The notes under the pieces: generated by a model | Told to the model about the DNA's origin: nothing | The model's database searches: none | The model's input: only the letters and a program-made list of their open reading frames with translations | Position numbers and translations under genes: made by a program | Shown here: piece by piece, positions 1 through 10,500 of the stretch | Layout: every line of letters starts with the position of its first letter | Numbering within the stretch: the first letter of the stretch is position 1 | Origin: Micractinium sp. NFX-FRZ | Lineage: Eukaryota; Chlorophyta; Trebouxiophyceae; Chlorellales; Chlorellaceae | Assembly (NCBI GenBank): GCA_029339195.1 | Contig: JAPTJF010000254.1 | Location: 24,187 to 88,186 of the forward strand | Reading direction: 5' to 3' | Length of the DNA stretch: 64,000 bases

Positions 1-214
1 GGCCCAGCTGACTGCTGCCCTTGCCAGCGTGTGCATGGGGGGACATGGGCAGACCCCCCCCCCCCTGTTTTTGCACGCGTGCACGGCTGCTCACCCCAGG
101 CAGAGCCATGCTGTGCTGTGCTGTGCTCACAGGCGGAGAGCACACACGCACAAGAAGCATTTCCTTCTGCGTTCAAGCGGTTTCCACATGAACTGGGTTT
201 TGATCGAGTTGCAG

Positions 215-371
215 GACTACTCACAGACCGAGAGCACCACCCACAACAAGATGCAGCAGCTGGGGGGGCAGTCGGCGGCGCGCGGCGCCACGTCAGCGCT
301 GTTCGCCGCCACCGAACCATCCCTGGCAGGTGGGTGGGCCTGTCAGGTGTCATTTGGCTGCCAAGCGCACG

Positions 372-416
<45 letters not shown>

Positions 417-1243
417 ATGCCCTGCCCATCATGCTGCACCCGCCTCTGCCCCACCTGCCCTCCGCGTGCCCTGGCTGCCCTGCCTGTTGCCCCGGTGATC
501 GCCCTGCCCTGCAGGCGAGGGTGCCTCCGGGTCTTACTTCGGCCCCTACTACTTCCGCCTGCCCAACTGGTTTTCGGCGCACTTCCCCGCCACTTTCAAC
601 CTCTTCCAGGCGAGCAGGCACAGGGCACGGGCGGGCGGGCAGGTGGGCAGGTGGGCGGTCTGCTGCTGCCCAGAGGAGGAGGCAGGTGTACACATGTGTT
701 CGTGGCGTGACGGGCAGGCACCGGCAGGCAGCCTGGGGTGCAACATGCGGCACAGCCCGCCTTCAAGCATGCAAGTCCAAATGCCCCTGGCCCCCCGCAG
801 ACCATGTCTCTGGAACCGGCCAACAGCCTGGCCAGGGACCCGCAGGCCAGGTGGGCGGGCAGGCGCTGCTCCCGCCAGCCTTTGTTTGCCCTGGGCCAGC
901 ATTGGCAGTCTGCTGGTGCAGTGTGCACATGAAGCGCCACCCTGGGGGGCACCAGTTTCGTGGTAGATGGTTGGGTGCTCTTGGCACACGCATTTCGGAC
1001 TAATGTATTGTAGTCGTCATGGAAGGCTGGGCAAAGCACGTAACTGCACGGTGCGGCTGCCAGCAGTGCACAGGCCCCCCCCAATGTGCATGCCCGCCAT
1101 GGTGCTTCCACCCGTGCGTTTTCCCTTCCTGCAGGTGCCGGCTGTATGAGGCCGCGGCCGATGCGCTGGAGGAGACGCTGCACAGCCCCCTGCCCAACCG
1201 CCTGGCCAGCCCGGCTGGCACCCAGGAGGCAGCTGCCGCATAG
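215..1243 (+). CDS. Short-chain dehydrogenase/reductase, C-terminal part (5' end outside window)
   Basis: Exons 215-329, 515-609, 801-850 and 1135-1243 (stop TAG); phases close exactly. The 122 visible residues read like the C-terminal end of retinol-dehydrogenase/WWOX-type SDRs: an ARGATSALFAATEPSLAG segment followed by SGSYFGPYY matches the family pattern 'GA..slyaAtep.l.g.sG.yf.p', and LARDPQARRLYEAAADAL-like spacing matches the usual end helix. The Rossmann GxxxGxG motif and the YxxxK active site must lie in exons before position 1, so substrate and catalysis cannot be judged. The intron after 609 has a GC donor (GCGAGC). The intron at 330-514 carries a (CTG)15 tract. The SDR call is an inference from C-terminal pattern only; the exact first exon boundary at 215 is chosen by frame and a TTGCAG acceptor. 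Confidence 0.72.
372..416. repeat. (CTG)15 trinucleotide microsatellite in an SDR intron
   Basis: About fifteen uninterrupted CTG units lie inside the intron between the exons ending at 329 and beginning at 515. On the other strand the tract reads CAG. It codes for nothing in the spliced gene. Confidence 0.95.
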
Positions 1244-1805
1244 CTAGCTGTGTGCAGCAGGATTGGCCTCATGTGCAGCAAGTGCCGCCCCGGTCAGGGA
1301 GAGGAAAGGAGAGAGCTGCCGTCTGGGGTGAAGGGAAGATGCACTGTTGAAGCTCAACGACTTTTTGAATGCACAGATTGTCGAGAGCAGACGTGTTGGC
1401 CTGCTCTGGGCAGGCAGCACTTCGCCGGCCCAGCAGCTGGTCAGGCTGGCCAGCTGGGCCACCTGCCCGCAGCCTGGGCACTTGCCAGCTGTAATGGGCC
1501 ACTGCAGGGACACGTTAAGCGTGCAAACGCGGTTTCCCACCGCGTGGACGTCTGCCAGCTGCCAGGGGTACTCTGTGGTAGCTGCGGGGCAGGTGGACGA
1601 GGCCCGCTCTGCACCACTCGATCGCCGGGCCGCCGAGCATAAAGGCGCGTGCCCCCGCGTTCACCGGCATTCCAACATTCGATTGCCCTTGTCTCAGCCA
1701 AGCAAGCCGCGCGCTCCGCCCGCCTCTGCACCAACTCGTGGCCGCCCCTCCAGCTGCCCCCCCGTCCGTCCTCTTCACCGCCCCCGCTCACCGGCAGGCT
1801 ACCCC
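1244..1805. other. 3' UTR of SDR gene and 5' flank of Cys-rich gene
   Basis: No gene seen. A TGTAA polyadenylation signal lies at 1490-1494, about 250 bases after the SDR stop. The rest is the upstream region of the next gene, pyrimidine-rich just before its ATG. Confidence 0.6.
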
Positions 1806-3604
1806 ATGACCCGCCCCACCCTGGCCATGGCCCTCCTGGCCGCGGTACTCTTCGTCATGGCCTCAGGTGGGTGCCCTCCTGCGTCCCTCAGACATGCTGG
1901 GGTGTGCAGCAGCCTGGCCACGCCTGCCGCAGCCACACGCTGCGCACCCGACCCCGCAGCCACACACTGCGCACCGCACCTCGCAGCCGTGCCCCGCCCG
2001 CCAGCTGACAGGCAATCCCCAGCCTTGCCCACCCCCGCTTGCCTGCAGGCGCCTCTGCGGGTTGCACCCTGAAGGGCTGCCAGAGCTGCTCCTCCAAGAC
2101 CAGGTGGGTGGGAGGGGAGGGAGGGAGGGAGGGAGGGGGGTGGGTGGGATATCCTTGGGATACCCCTGGTCGCGGTTTGCGGTACGAGCAGTGTTGGGAG
2201 CAGGAGGTGCATGCATCGCGTGTGAGGTGTGCCCGCAGCCTCCCACGTGCGAGATGCGCACACCCTGCCTGTCACTCCCGCTGGGTGCAGAGATGTCACT
2301 GCTTGGCTCGAGCCTGCCTGCCTCACAACCTCCACCTCTGCGCTGCCCGTGCCTGTGCAGGTGCCGGGTGTGCAAGGTGGGGTGGTACAAGGACCCCTCC
2401 TCCTGGCGCTGCCGCGCCTGCCCCCCCGGCTGCTCCGCCTGCAAGCTGTGGCAGGGCAAGGTGCTGTGCACCAAGTGCACCAAGCACTTTGTCCTGGCCT
2501 CCGGCAAATGCGTGCGCCCCAGCCCCCACACCTGCCCCATGCCTCACTGGGACATGCATGTGAGTACCGGGGTGTGTGTTACAGTCACCCCGCATAGTGT
2601 AGGGGTGTGTGGTGGGGTGTGTGGTGGAGGGCTGGGTGGAGGGGTGGGACTTTCCCATGTATATATACAGCCCGGCCATCTCTGCGCACGCAGCCTGCTG
2701 CTGCGCCACTTCGCTCACAGCAACCCTCTGACCACCCACCCCACCCCACCCCTGCTCTCACCCTCCCAGATGTTTGAGTGGGTCGATGTGTACGGCCGCA
2801 CCGACAAGGGCGGCTGCGTCAAGGTGGGTGGGTGCCTGCCCCATGCTGCCTGCTGAGCGCTGCTGCTGCTGCTGTCACCAGCTGGTGCCTGGCTGTGTGG
2901 AAAGGAGGGCGGTGAAGGAGGCCGCCGAACGTGCTGTTAATGGCAGGCACGACACCCGGGCCGGCAAGCCAAGAGGGCCATAGTCCTATTGGCACCCACT
3001 CCTCACCCTGCCCCCCCTGCCTGCCTTCCCTCACCGCCTGCAGTGCACCCCCACGGGCGACCACAAGGGGTGGTGCAAGGCCTGCGACGGCGACCACCCC
3101 TCCATCTGCACCCACTGCCACGACCCCAACAACCACCACCCCATGTACATCGACCACTCCGGGGCCTGCCAGTTTGTGAGTGCACCACGCCGCGCCCAGC
3201 CGCACAGAGCCTGTGTGCGTGCGGTCGCCTGCACGCACAGAGCGCTCTGCCAGCATCGGCCGATGTCCTCTCCTGCCAGCATTCGCTGGCCCATCCGTGC
3301 GCCCCTCCCAGCATCTGCGTGGTTCAGCTATGACAGCGTTGCACCTGCAGGCCAGTTGGCTGCCTGCGGCTGGCAAACAACAGCAATGAACAGGGCAGTG
3401 CGCTTGTCGGCCTCCGCCTTTTGCCCACCAAGCCTCACCCTCCCTCCCTCCCCTCCTCCGCCCCTGCTTGCCTCCTTGCAGTGCTCCCAGGCCCACGAAG
3501 GCTGCCTGGCCTGTCACGACCGCATGGGCGCCGTGGTGTGCGACTCGTGCGATGAGAGCAAGGGGTACCACTCCGACGGCATCGGCGGCTGCGCCATGCA
3601 CTGA
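1806..3604 (+). CDS. Secreted Cys-rich protein with growth-factor-receptor/furin-like CxxC repeats
   Basis: Six exons: 1806-1866, 2049-2103, 2361-2559, 2770-2823, 3044-3175, 3482-3604; 624 coding bases, 207 residues, all phases closing. The first about 20 residues (MTRPTLAMALLAAVLFVMAS) are a signal peptide. The mature part is packed with CxxC and CxxCxxxC spacings, for example CRACPPGCSACK, CTKCTKHF and CLACHDRMGAVVCDSC, resembling furin-like/EGF-receptor Cys-rich modules or protist surface Cys-rich proteins. No membrane segment or GPI-type tail follows, so it is probably soluble in the secretory pathway or cell wall. No enzymatic motif is visible; function is unknown. The start is chosen because it begins the signal peptide. 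A TGTAA signal lies at 3912-3916. Confidence 0.85.
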
Positions 3605-4533
3605 AGCCGGGCGCACATGGCAGCGTGCGCAGGCGGCCCCGATGCCATTGGGCGGTCTGTGCTGCTTTGCCACTGTACCATGACGGCCACCGCTCTGGTT
3701 TGGCTTACAAATCCCACGCCGACTCTCCTCTTCCTGCGTACTCCCATGAGCCCTGATGGCTCCTGGCCCCTGGTCCACATACTTACAAGGACTCTTCTGA
3801 TTCATTGATTCATTGATTGATGGGCTGATTGACTGTACAGCGGTGATTGACATGTCTGTGTTGTCCCTGGCAGCCGCCCTGCACGGCCGCCACATGCCTG
3901 AGAGTTCTCGATGTAAGAGCACGCGACCTACTTGAGTCGCCCTCTCAGGCGGATGGTAGACGCCAGGGTGCGCACTTCCTGTGTGTTCGTGTGTGTGTAA
4001 GAGGCACTGGCAGCTGTGGAGGGCAGCGCTTGGTGGCATCACTGCCGCCGACGGCAGCACCAACATCTGTGGCATGGGAGGCACTTGCCTGTGCAGAAAG
4101 CCCTGGAACCCGTTCACCCTGAGCCAGAAAACCTCGTTTCAAGCAAGGGGCACAAGTGAGGCTGGCAACGAGGGCTGGGCAGGCCTGGTGCCTGCACCCA
4201 GAAGCCCTCCCTTCACGGCTGTACCGGAGGAATGTGTGGCCAAACTGTGCTGCCGTCCTGGCACACGTGCTTGCCCACCTACGACAGCACCCTGTTCCAC
4301 AGCTTGGCTGCCAGCTACAGTTGACTGACCAGCGCACCCACAGTGGGGCCCGCCCGGTGTGACACTCAGAAGCCGCCAGCGCTCCTTTATGCTTAAGCCC
4401 CTGTGTTTGTGTGGGTGTGAAGGCAGCTTCCGCTCCAGCTACCGTGGTACTGCTGCACCCGACCCAGCCCTAGTTGTCGTTCCCGCCGGCTTCTGGCCAC
4501 CTCGCCTCGTTTTGCAAGCGCAGTTCGATCAAG
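3605..4533. other. 3' UTR and intergenic region
   Basis: No supported gene. Holds the TGTAA at 3912-3916 and a small ATTGATTC-type repeat around 3800-3830. Short open frames here lack splice-consistent partners and coding character. Confidence 0.55.
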
Positions 4534-7500
4534 ATGCCCGGCCTGCATGCCGCCTCGCCGCTCGGGGCGGGGCGCGCCCTTGCCCTCGCGGCCCTCCTCC
4601 TCGCCACCCTCCAGGGCGGGTCAGAAGGCCTGGAGAGCTCTGCAGCTCTGCCCTCCGTGCGCAGGTAAGAAGTATGTTTCATGGCAGAAGGCGGCCAGGT
4701 ATGTTCCCGGCCTGGGGCGTGCAACCAGGAAGGCAGTGCCGCTGAGCCACTGATACAACCGCCAGTACCAAAGCCGCCACTGCTGCCGCCGCCGCCGCTG
4801 CTCTTGCCCTGCCCAGCAGCACCACCTGGGGTGGCCGTCGTTCTCTCAAATTGAACCAGGCCAACGTCGATGTTGCGGGTGGATTTCCAGGCGCAGGAGT
4901 TTCCCTTCCCGCACCCAACGGGTGAGCGCAGGTTTACCCTTTGGGGGGGGCACGGCGGGCGGTGGGACCTGCACCAACTCCCCGAGTGTTTCCCTGGGCA
5001 GCTGGCTGGCTGGCTGGCTTCTCCCGCGTGCTGACTGGTCACCCTGGTGGTCGATGGTCTCCTCCCGTGTGGGAGGCAACCTCATCGCCGCACCTGTGTG
5101 GGTAGTGCGTGCACGCATGCACAGACATTTGGTCTGGGCAACTTGCAGGCGCTGCCAGCCTCACACCTTACGCACTACTGTTAGTGCGCTACGCTCACAA
5201 ACAAATGCCTGTGCCCCCCACTTCTCCGCCGCAGCATTGGATGGATTGTGTCGATCAAGAGCCGTGACGGGTGAGAAAGCCAGCGTGCTCCCCCGCCAGC
5301 CAGCCTGTGCCCGCTCAGCCGGCAAGCCGCAGGCATGCAACCAATGCCTGGTGCCCTTCAATGCTTCAGGGCAGACCGTGCCATGAGGGGCAGCAGGGGG
5401 CTGAGCCCGTGCCCCCCGCCCCCCTGGGCCAGCCGGCCCCTCAGCTCTGCGACCCACCCTCAACCAGAGCTTGCGTGTGCTCTGGGATTTTGCCTGCGCG
5501 TCACAGAGACAGGGAGCTCTCCCGCCTATGGAGGGAGCGCGCACACTTTGTTCCCTTCCGCCCTCGGCTGCCCTGCAGGGCCCACGCCTGCGCCGGCTTT
5601 GTGGTGAACATGGGCGACACAGGCGTGGGCGTGATGACGGGCAGGGTCATTGCCACGTCGGCGCGCTGCTTCAAGAACGGCGTCCTGGGGGTGGCCTCAA
5701 ACCTGCTCAACCCAGAGGTGCGGTGCGGCGGCAGTGCTCCCTTTGCTTGCTCTCAACCAACCAGATTCTGACAGGGCTAACGCGTGGCTGGTTTGTGTCA
5801 GCACTGGAAGGGGGTGGGCCCAAGCCTGCTCCGCGGAGAGACGGGACCCCGCTTGCTTGACGGGGTTCAGGAGGGGACCGGCAGGGCGGGGCCTACAGGC
5901 ATGCCCTCCTCGTTTTCCTGTCTCATCCAGTGGCGCAGAGGCCCCCACTCACCACGACTCCCCTGCCCATCCCTGCCCAACTGGATGTGGCAGGTGTACA
6001 TTGGTGGCGGGCACGTTTTGCCCCAGAGTTCGGCGCCGCGTGCGGGGCAAATGACTGCGGTACGTGCACACTTGCGCTGCTCCGCTGCTCCCCACGCTTG
6101 CTGCCAGCTGCCACGCTGTGGGCCACCTTGTGCATGCACTGTGCGCTGTTGCGCACCCAGCAGGTCTGCATGCACCCAGCAGGTCTGCATGCACTCGCCC
6201 ACATGGCCCAGGCCCGGCCGATCGGGTTATGGTCAGCCCCGCCTTTGGCTGCTCCACCTGCAAGCTGTCAAACCCGGCCCTGTCGAGAGTGCTGGCTGTG
6301 CGCGCCTCCTCCCCTCCTAACCTCTGGCTGCTCGCCCCAGCTTACGCCTCGCCCATTGCCCGCTTCCCCTCCTGCCCCCCCCGCCCCGGCCGTCCCGCAG
6401 GCCCCCCCATACACAGAGGTTGTGCGCAGCGTGTATGGCACATGGATTCCAAACGGCACCAAGTAAGGCACTGCACCAGGGCAGACGGGGCAGGGCCATG
6501 CATGCAGAAACACACACAGTCCACGCCTGCGGCCTACCGGCAGCTCCGTGGCAGACCACACCCAGCCGGCAGCGCCCCTTGTCCCTACTAGGCAAGGGAG
6601 CGATGGATGCAGTAGACCCCTCCCTCCCCTGCATGCGCTCAACTCATTCCTCACCCAGCACGCCCCCCTCCCCCCACTGTTTGCATGGCAGCCCGCTGAC
6701 TAATGCCGCGGGGGGCCCAGCGTACAATTCTGCCACCGACGAGAACGACATTGGTGGGTGGGAGGGCAGGGTGGGCGGCATGTGCCTGCCAGGGCGAATG
6801 GCCGGCGGGTGCGCCTACATGGCTGAGTGCGTGGGCTTGGTAGTTGAGCAGTTGACAGGGTGGAAATGTGGAGGCGGTGGGGGCGCGGGGGGATAAATGC
6901 GTAGTTAGGTTGGTCATTGGACAGTGTGCAAGAGGCAGATGAAGGCAAGCACGCAGGCGGCATGTGGTGGCTTGTTAAATGCCTATGTGTATGTCCGGAG
7001 GGGGCGGAGGGCTGCCGATGTCATGCCCAACTGCTCGTACTCTGCAACATACCTGCTTGAGCTGCATGGTCGGACAGAGCCTGGCGCGCTTAAAGCGTGC
7101 CTCTCATATTGCCTCCACCTCCCTCCCCTCACGCTTCCCAAAACAGCCCTGCTGTTGCTGGATGCCCAAGTGGGGCCCCCTACAGTCCCATCCATGCGCA
7201 TGCCCCCAAGTGAGGTGGCACAACACGGAGGAAGCAGTGCTTAACAGCCACGGCGGGGCTGAGTGCCTGAAGACGCTTGCCAGATGCTTGCGTTCCTGCT
7301 GGGTCATCTTAGTAAGGAGCTCGCCATGTGACAGCGCGTGTGCGCCTTGTTAGCCAGCGCTATCCGGGCTGCCGCACAATCAACGTGCGCCCTCTCCGCA
7401 GCGCACCTGGCGGCGCATGCATCAGCCCCACGTGCCATCTACTATTTGCTCTGCCCACGCGCGCAGAAGCAAGCACTGGCTGCAAGGCGGCCTCCGGCAA

Positions 7501-10500
7501 GCCGTGCGCCGTGGCTGCCGCGGGCAGCGTGCTCAGGTGAGGGGGCGGGAGCGGGGCGCGCATGCTGAGCATGCCCCTGTGTGACCCTGCTCGCATACCA
7601 TGCTGCACCGCGATGCGGCCTGCTGTGCGGAGATGTCCGCCAAAGAGGCGACCAGCGGCGGTGTCCCTGCTCGCTTCCCTAGCCCCTTCACTCTGGTGTG
7701 CATGCTCTTGCCTGCCGATGCAGGCAGTACGGCTACTTCCCGCTTCTGACCAAGGTTTCATATCAGTTCCTCACCGACTTTTTAGGTTCGAGTATCGAGA
7801 AGAACCAGTTCGCCGCTGTGTACGACGACTATTTCGTGATGCAGGTGCGTGGGGTGGGCTCAACATGGGGTGTACACAACGTGGCGCGGGGGGCAGCCTG
7901 GGATGGCGGGTGGCGCCGCAGGGTGGGGGGTGGGGACCCCGGGATGGCGGCACAGGCTGGAGCGGCGGTACAGGGTGGGTGAGGATGCGCACGCCATCTC
8001 GTGTAGGTGCCTGTGTTCTGGGATGCCCCCCCCCCCACCCCGCTCCCGCCTCAACACGGGCATGGCGGGGACTGGCGCCCGCCCACCGCCGCATGTGCGC
8101 TTCCCCTAGGGGCGACCTCTCACGCGCTCACCGCCACCATCTCCGGCCTGCATGCCCTCAAATACGTCCGGCTGCTCAAGCTCTCGCCTCGCCACCCGCC
8201 ACCTGCTGTTGCTCCTCGGCCTTGGTCACATCCTTGAGCTCGCCACCCTTGACCTGCACACACCCTTGACCTGCATCCCGGCCCCACCCCCCCACCCCAG
8301 ACCACCTCCCACCACCACGAGCACTGCACCCAAACCACGTACAAACCCGCCCCGATCCGCCGGCCCCTCCGCCCGCCCGCAGGGCAACATGAAGCTCCTG
8401 GAGCTCTCCACTTGCGGAGGCGACCCTTTCCCAGGGCTGTGGTCCCTGAAGAATTCCACGTTCCTTCCCGACATGTACAAGGAGCTCAACGATGGGGCCA
8501 CCATGGATGGTACGGTCCCCAAAGAGGCATGGGCCACCAACAGCCGGCTGTGCGCTGGGACGCCCTACACGCCGCCGCCCGCGCCTTCGCCCCCTGCCAA
8601 GTGCGGCAGCGTGCTGGTTCCCGTGCTATGCCCCTCGCCCCCGGCCGCGCCTGCCAAGCGGGAGTTGATGTACCCCTGGGCCACGCAGGTGCGTGGGTGG
8701 GTGGGTGGGCCCGCAAGCCCACTGAGTCGGGAGCGCAGGGATGCAACGGCCGGTCAAAGCCTCAGCAATGTGCGCCTAGGCCGCATCATGATATGTTCAC
8801 CTCCCGACCGCTGCCTCCCTGCCTCCTCTCCCCCGCCCTGCAGCAAGACACAGGCGCGCCTCTTGTCAAAGCGGGCGCCACCCCGAGGGACGACGTGGTG
8901 AGCTGTGCTGCCAGCAGGGGAGGGCGCGCTGCCCTCGGCCGGCCGGCCAGCCCCGGTTGCCCTTGAATCGATCCGACGCGACATGTGTCGGGTGTGGCAG
9001 TCGTAGAATGAATGCGGCGACCGGTGTTCATGTGGTGGCACAATAAATTGGAAGCGGGTGGCTGCGCAGCCTAGCAGCAGACCTGGCCGTAGGCGCCTTA
9101 GCGGCCCCAGAGGCACCGGCCGCCGCCATGCACCTGTTCTCGCCGCCTGCCCGGGCCTCCTTCCCCCGGCCCAACCAGCGCACGCGCCCACTGCTGACTG
9201 CACGCCGCGATTGTGGCGTGCAGGCTGTGGGCCTGTTTTCTTACAGCCGGTTCTACGGGCGGTCAGTTGAGTACACATATAGGTTCGGGCAATCTTTCAA
9301 GGCGCCATGGACTGCCCGCCCCGTGGCAGGTAAGGATCTCTCACTTGCAGCCAGCTGATTAGCTTGCATGGCGTGCTGGGCAGACGAGCACACCACATGT
9401 GGCAAGTCTTAGCACTGGGCGGCACATTCGCCCGCCTGCCGGGCAGAGAGGCAGGCGGGAGCCAGTGACAAGGCACTTCCAAAAAACATCTCCCCCGCCT
9501 GCACCCGCATCCAGGCGTCTACACGGATCTGGCCTCGGTGCGCAGGTCAGTCTACTGCTAAGCCCCCTGCTGCTGCTGCCGCGCCAGCTGCAGCCTTCCT
9601 TGTTACGTCTGTCCCAGGCAGGGCCGACCATGTTGCTCGCTGCCAGTTCTGCCCCCAAGCGCGCCTGCCGGGCCGGCATCACCGCCAGACCACCCTGGCC
9701 CACCCCTGCCCCCCTGTCTCCCGCCTGACCACGCAGCTGGATCGTGGACACAACCGCTTACTTCGAGGTGCGCGGTGGGTGGCAGGAACACACGGGTGCC
9801 GGTGGTCGCGGCGGGGGCGGGGCACAACCGGCAGCCAGGCCAGGCAGGCTGCCAGCCTTGGCTGAGCGAGCAGGAAGCCCGACTTCCAAGTCGACGGCGC
9901 CTTGCAAGGGCGATCCCGGGCGGTAGAGGTGTTGGATGCGCAACAGGGGATGTGAGGGGGGAGGGCAGCGTGCAGGCTTCCGGCCGTCGGCATGTGGCGG
10001 GCCTGCCACACCACACCTACCGCCATGCCTGCTCCCTGAGCTTGCATGCCGTGCCGGCGGTCTTTGGAAGCCTTGGGGGGAGGGCGGGAACACGCAGGGA
10101 CGCAGCCCGTTGTCCTCCCCAGAGTCAGGCGGGCTCCCCTGCCTCCCCAAACTGCTCATCCTACCCCCCTGTGCCCCTTCCTCCACGCCTAGTTTCTCCT
10201 GCCCCCCGCAGAAAACTTTCTTCCAGTACTACATGGACATCCAGCTCATCGGTGCGCCCTGCATGCTGTGCGCGAAACGAGGTTGAACGAGTGCAAGCAG
10301 CAGCCGGGCTGAAGCAGCAGGGTGCCGGCAGCGACTACCGGCCTGCCTGCATGGGTGCCACGCCACAGCCGTGCCATGCCCGCCGCCGGGCGCTGGCAAG
10401 TTTGCAGTGCGCGCCTTGCTCGCCATGCTCACTTTCCGCGGCCGGCCCTGCCCTCTCCCCTCCCCGCCTGCAGACACCAACACCAACGCCTCCTGGCCGG

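Noticed and set aside
372..416. Poly-Ala/poly-Leu/poly-Cys coding stretch
   Set aside because: The CTG tract lies in an intron of the SDR gene, between phase-matched exons, so none of its translations is used.
4860..4921. Shorter exon 2 for the trypsin-like gene, using the acceptor at 4859
   Set aside because: It puts the next exon out of the GWIVSIKSRDG frame; the acceptor at 4816 restores phase and trypsin-like sequence.
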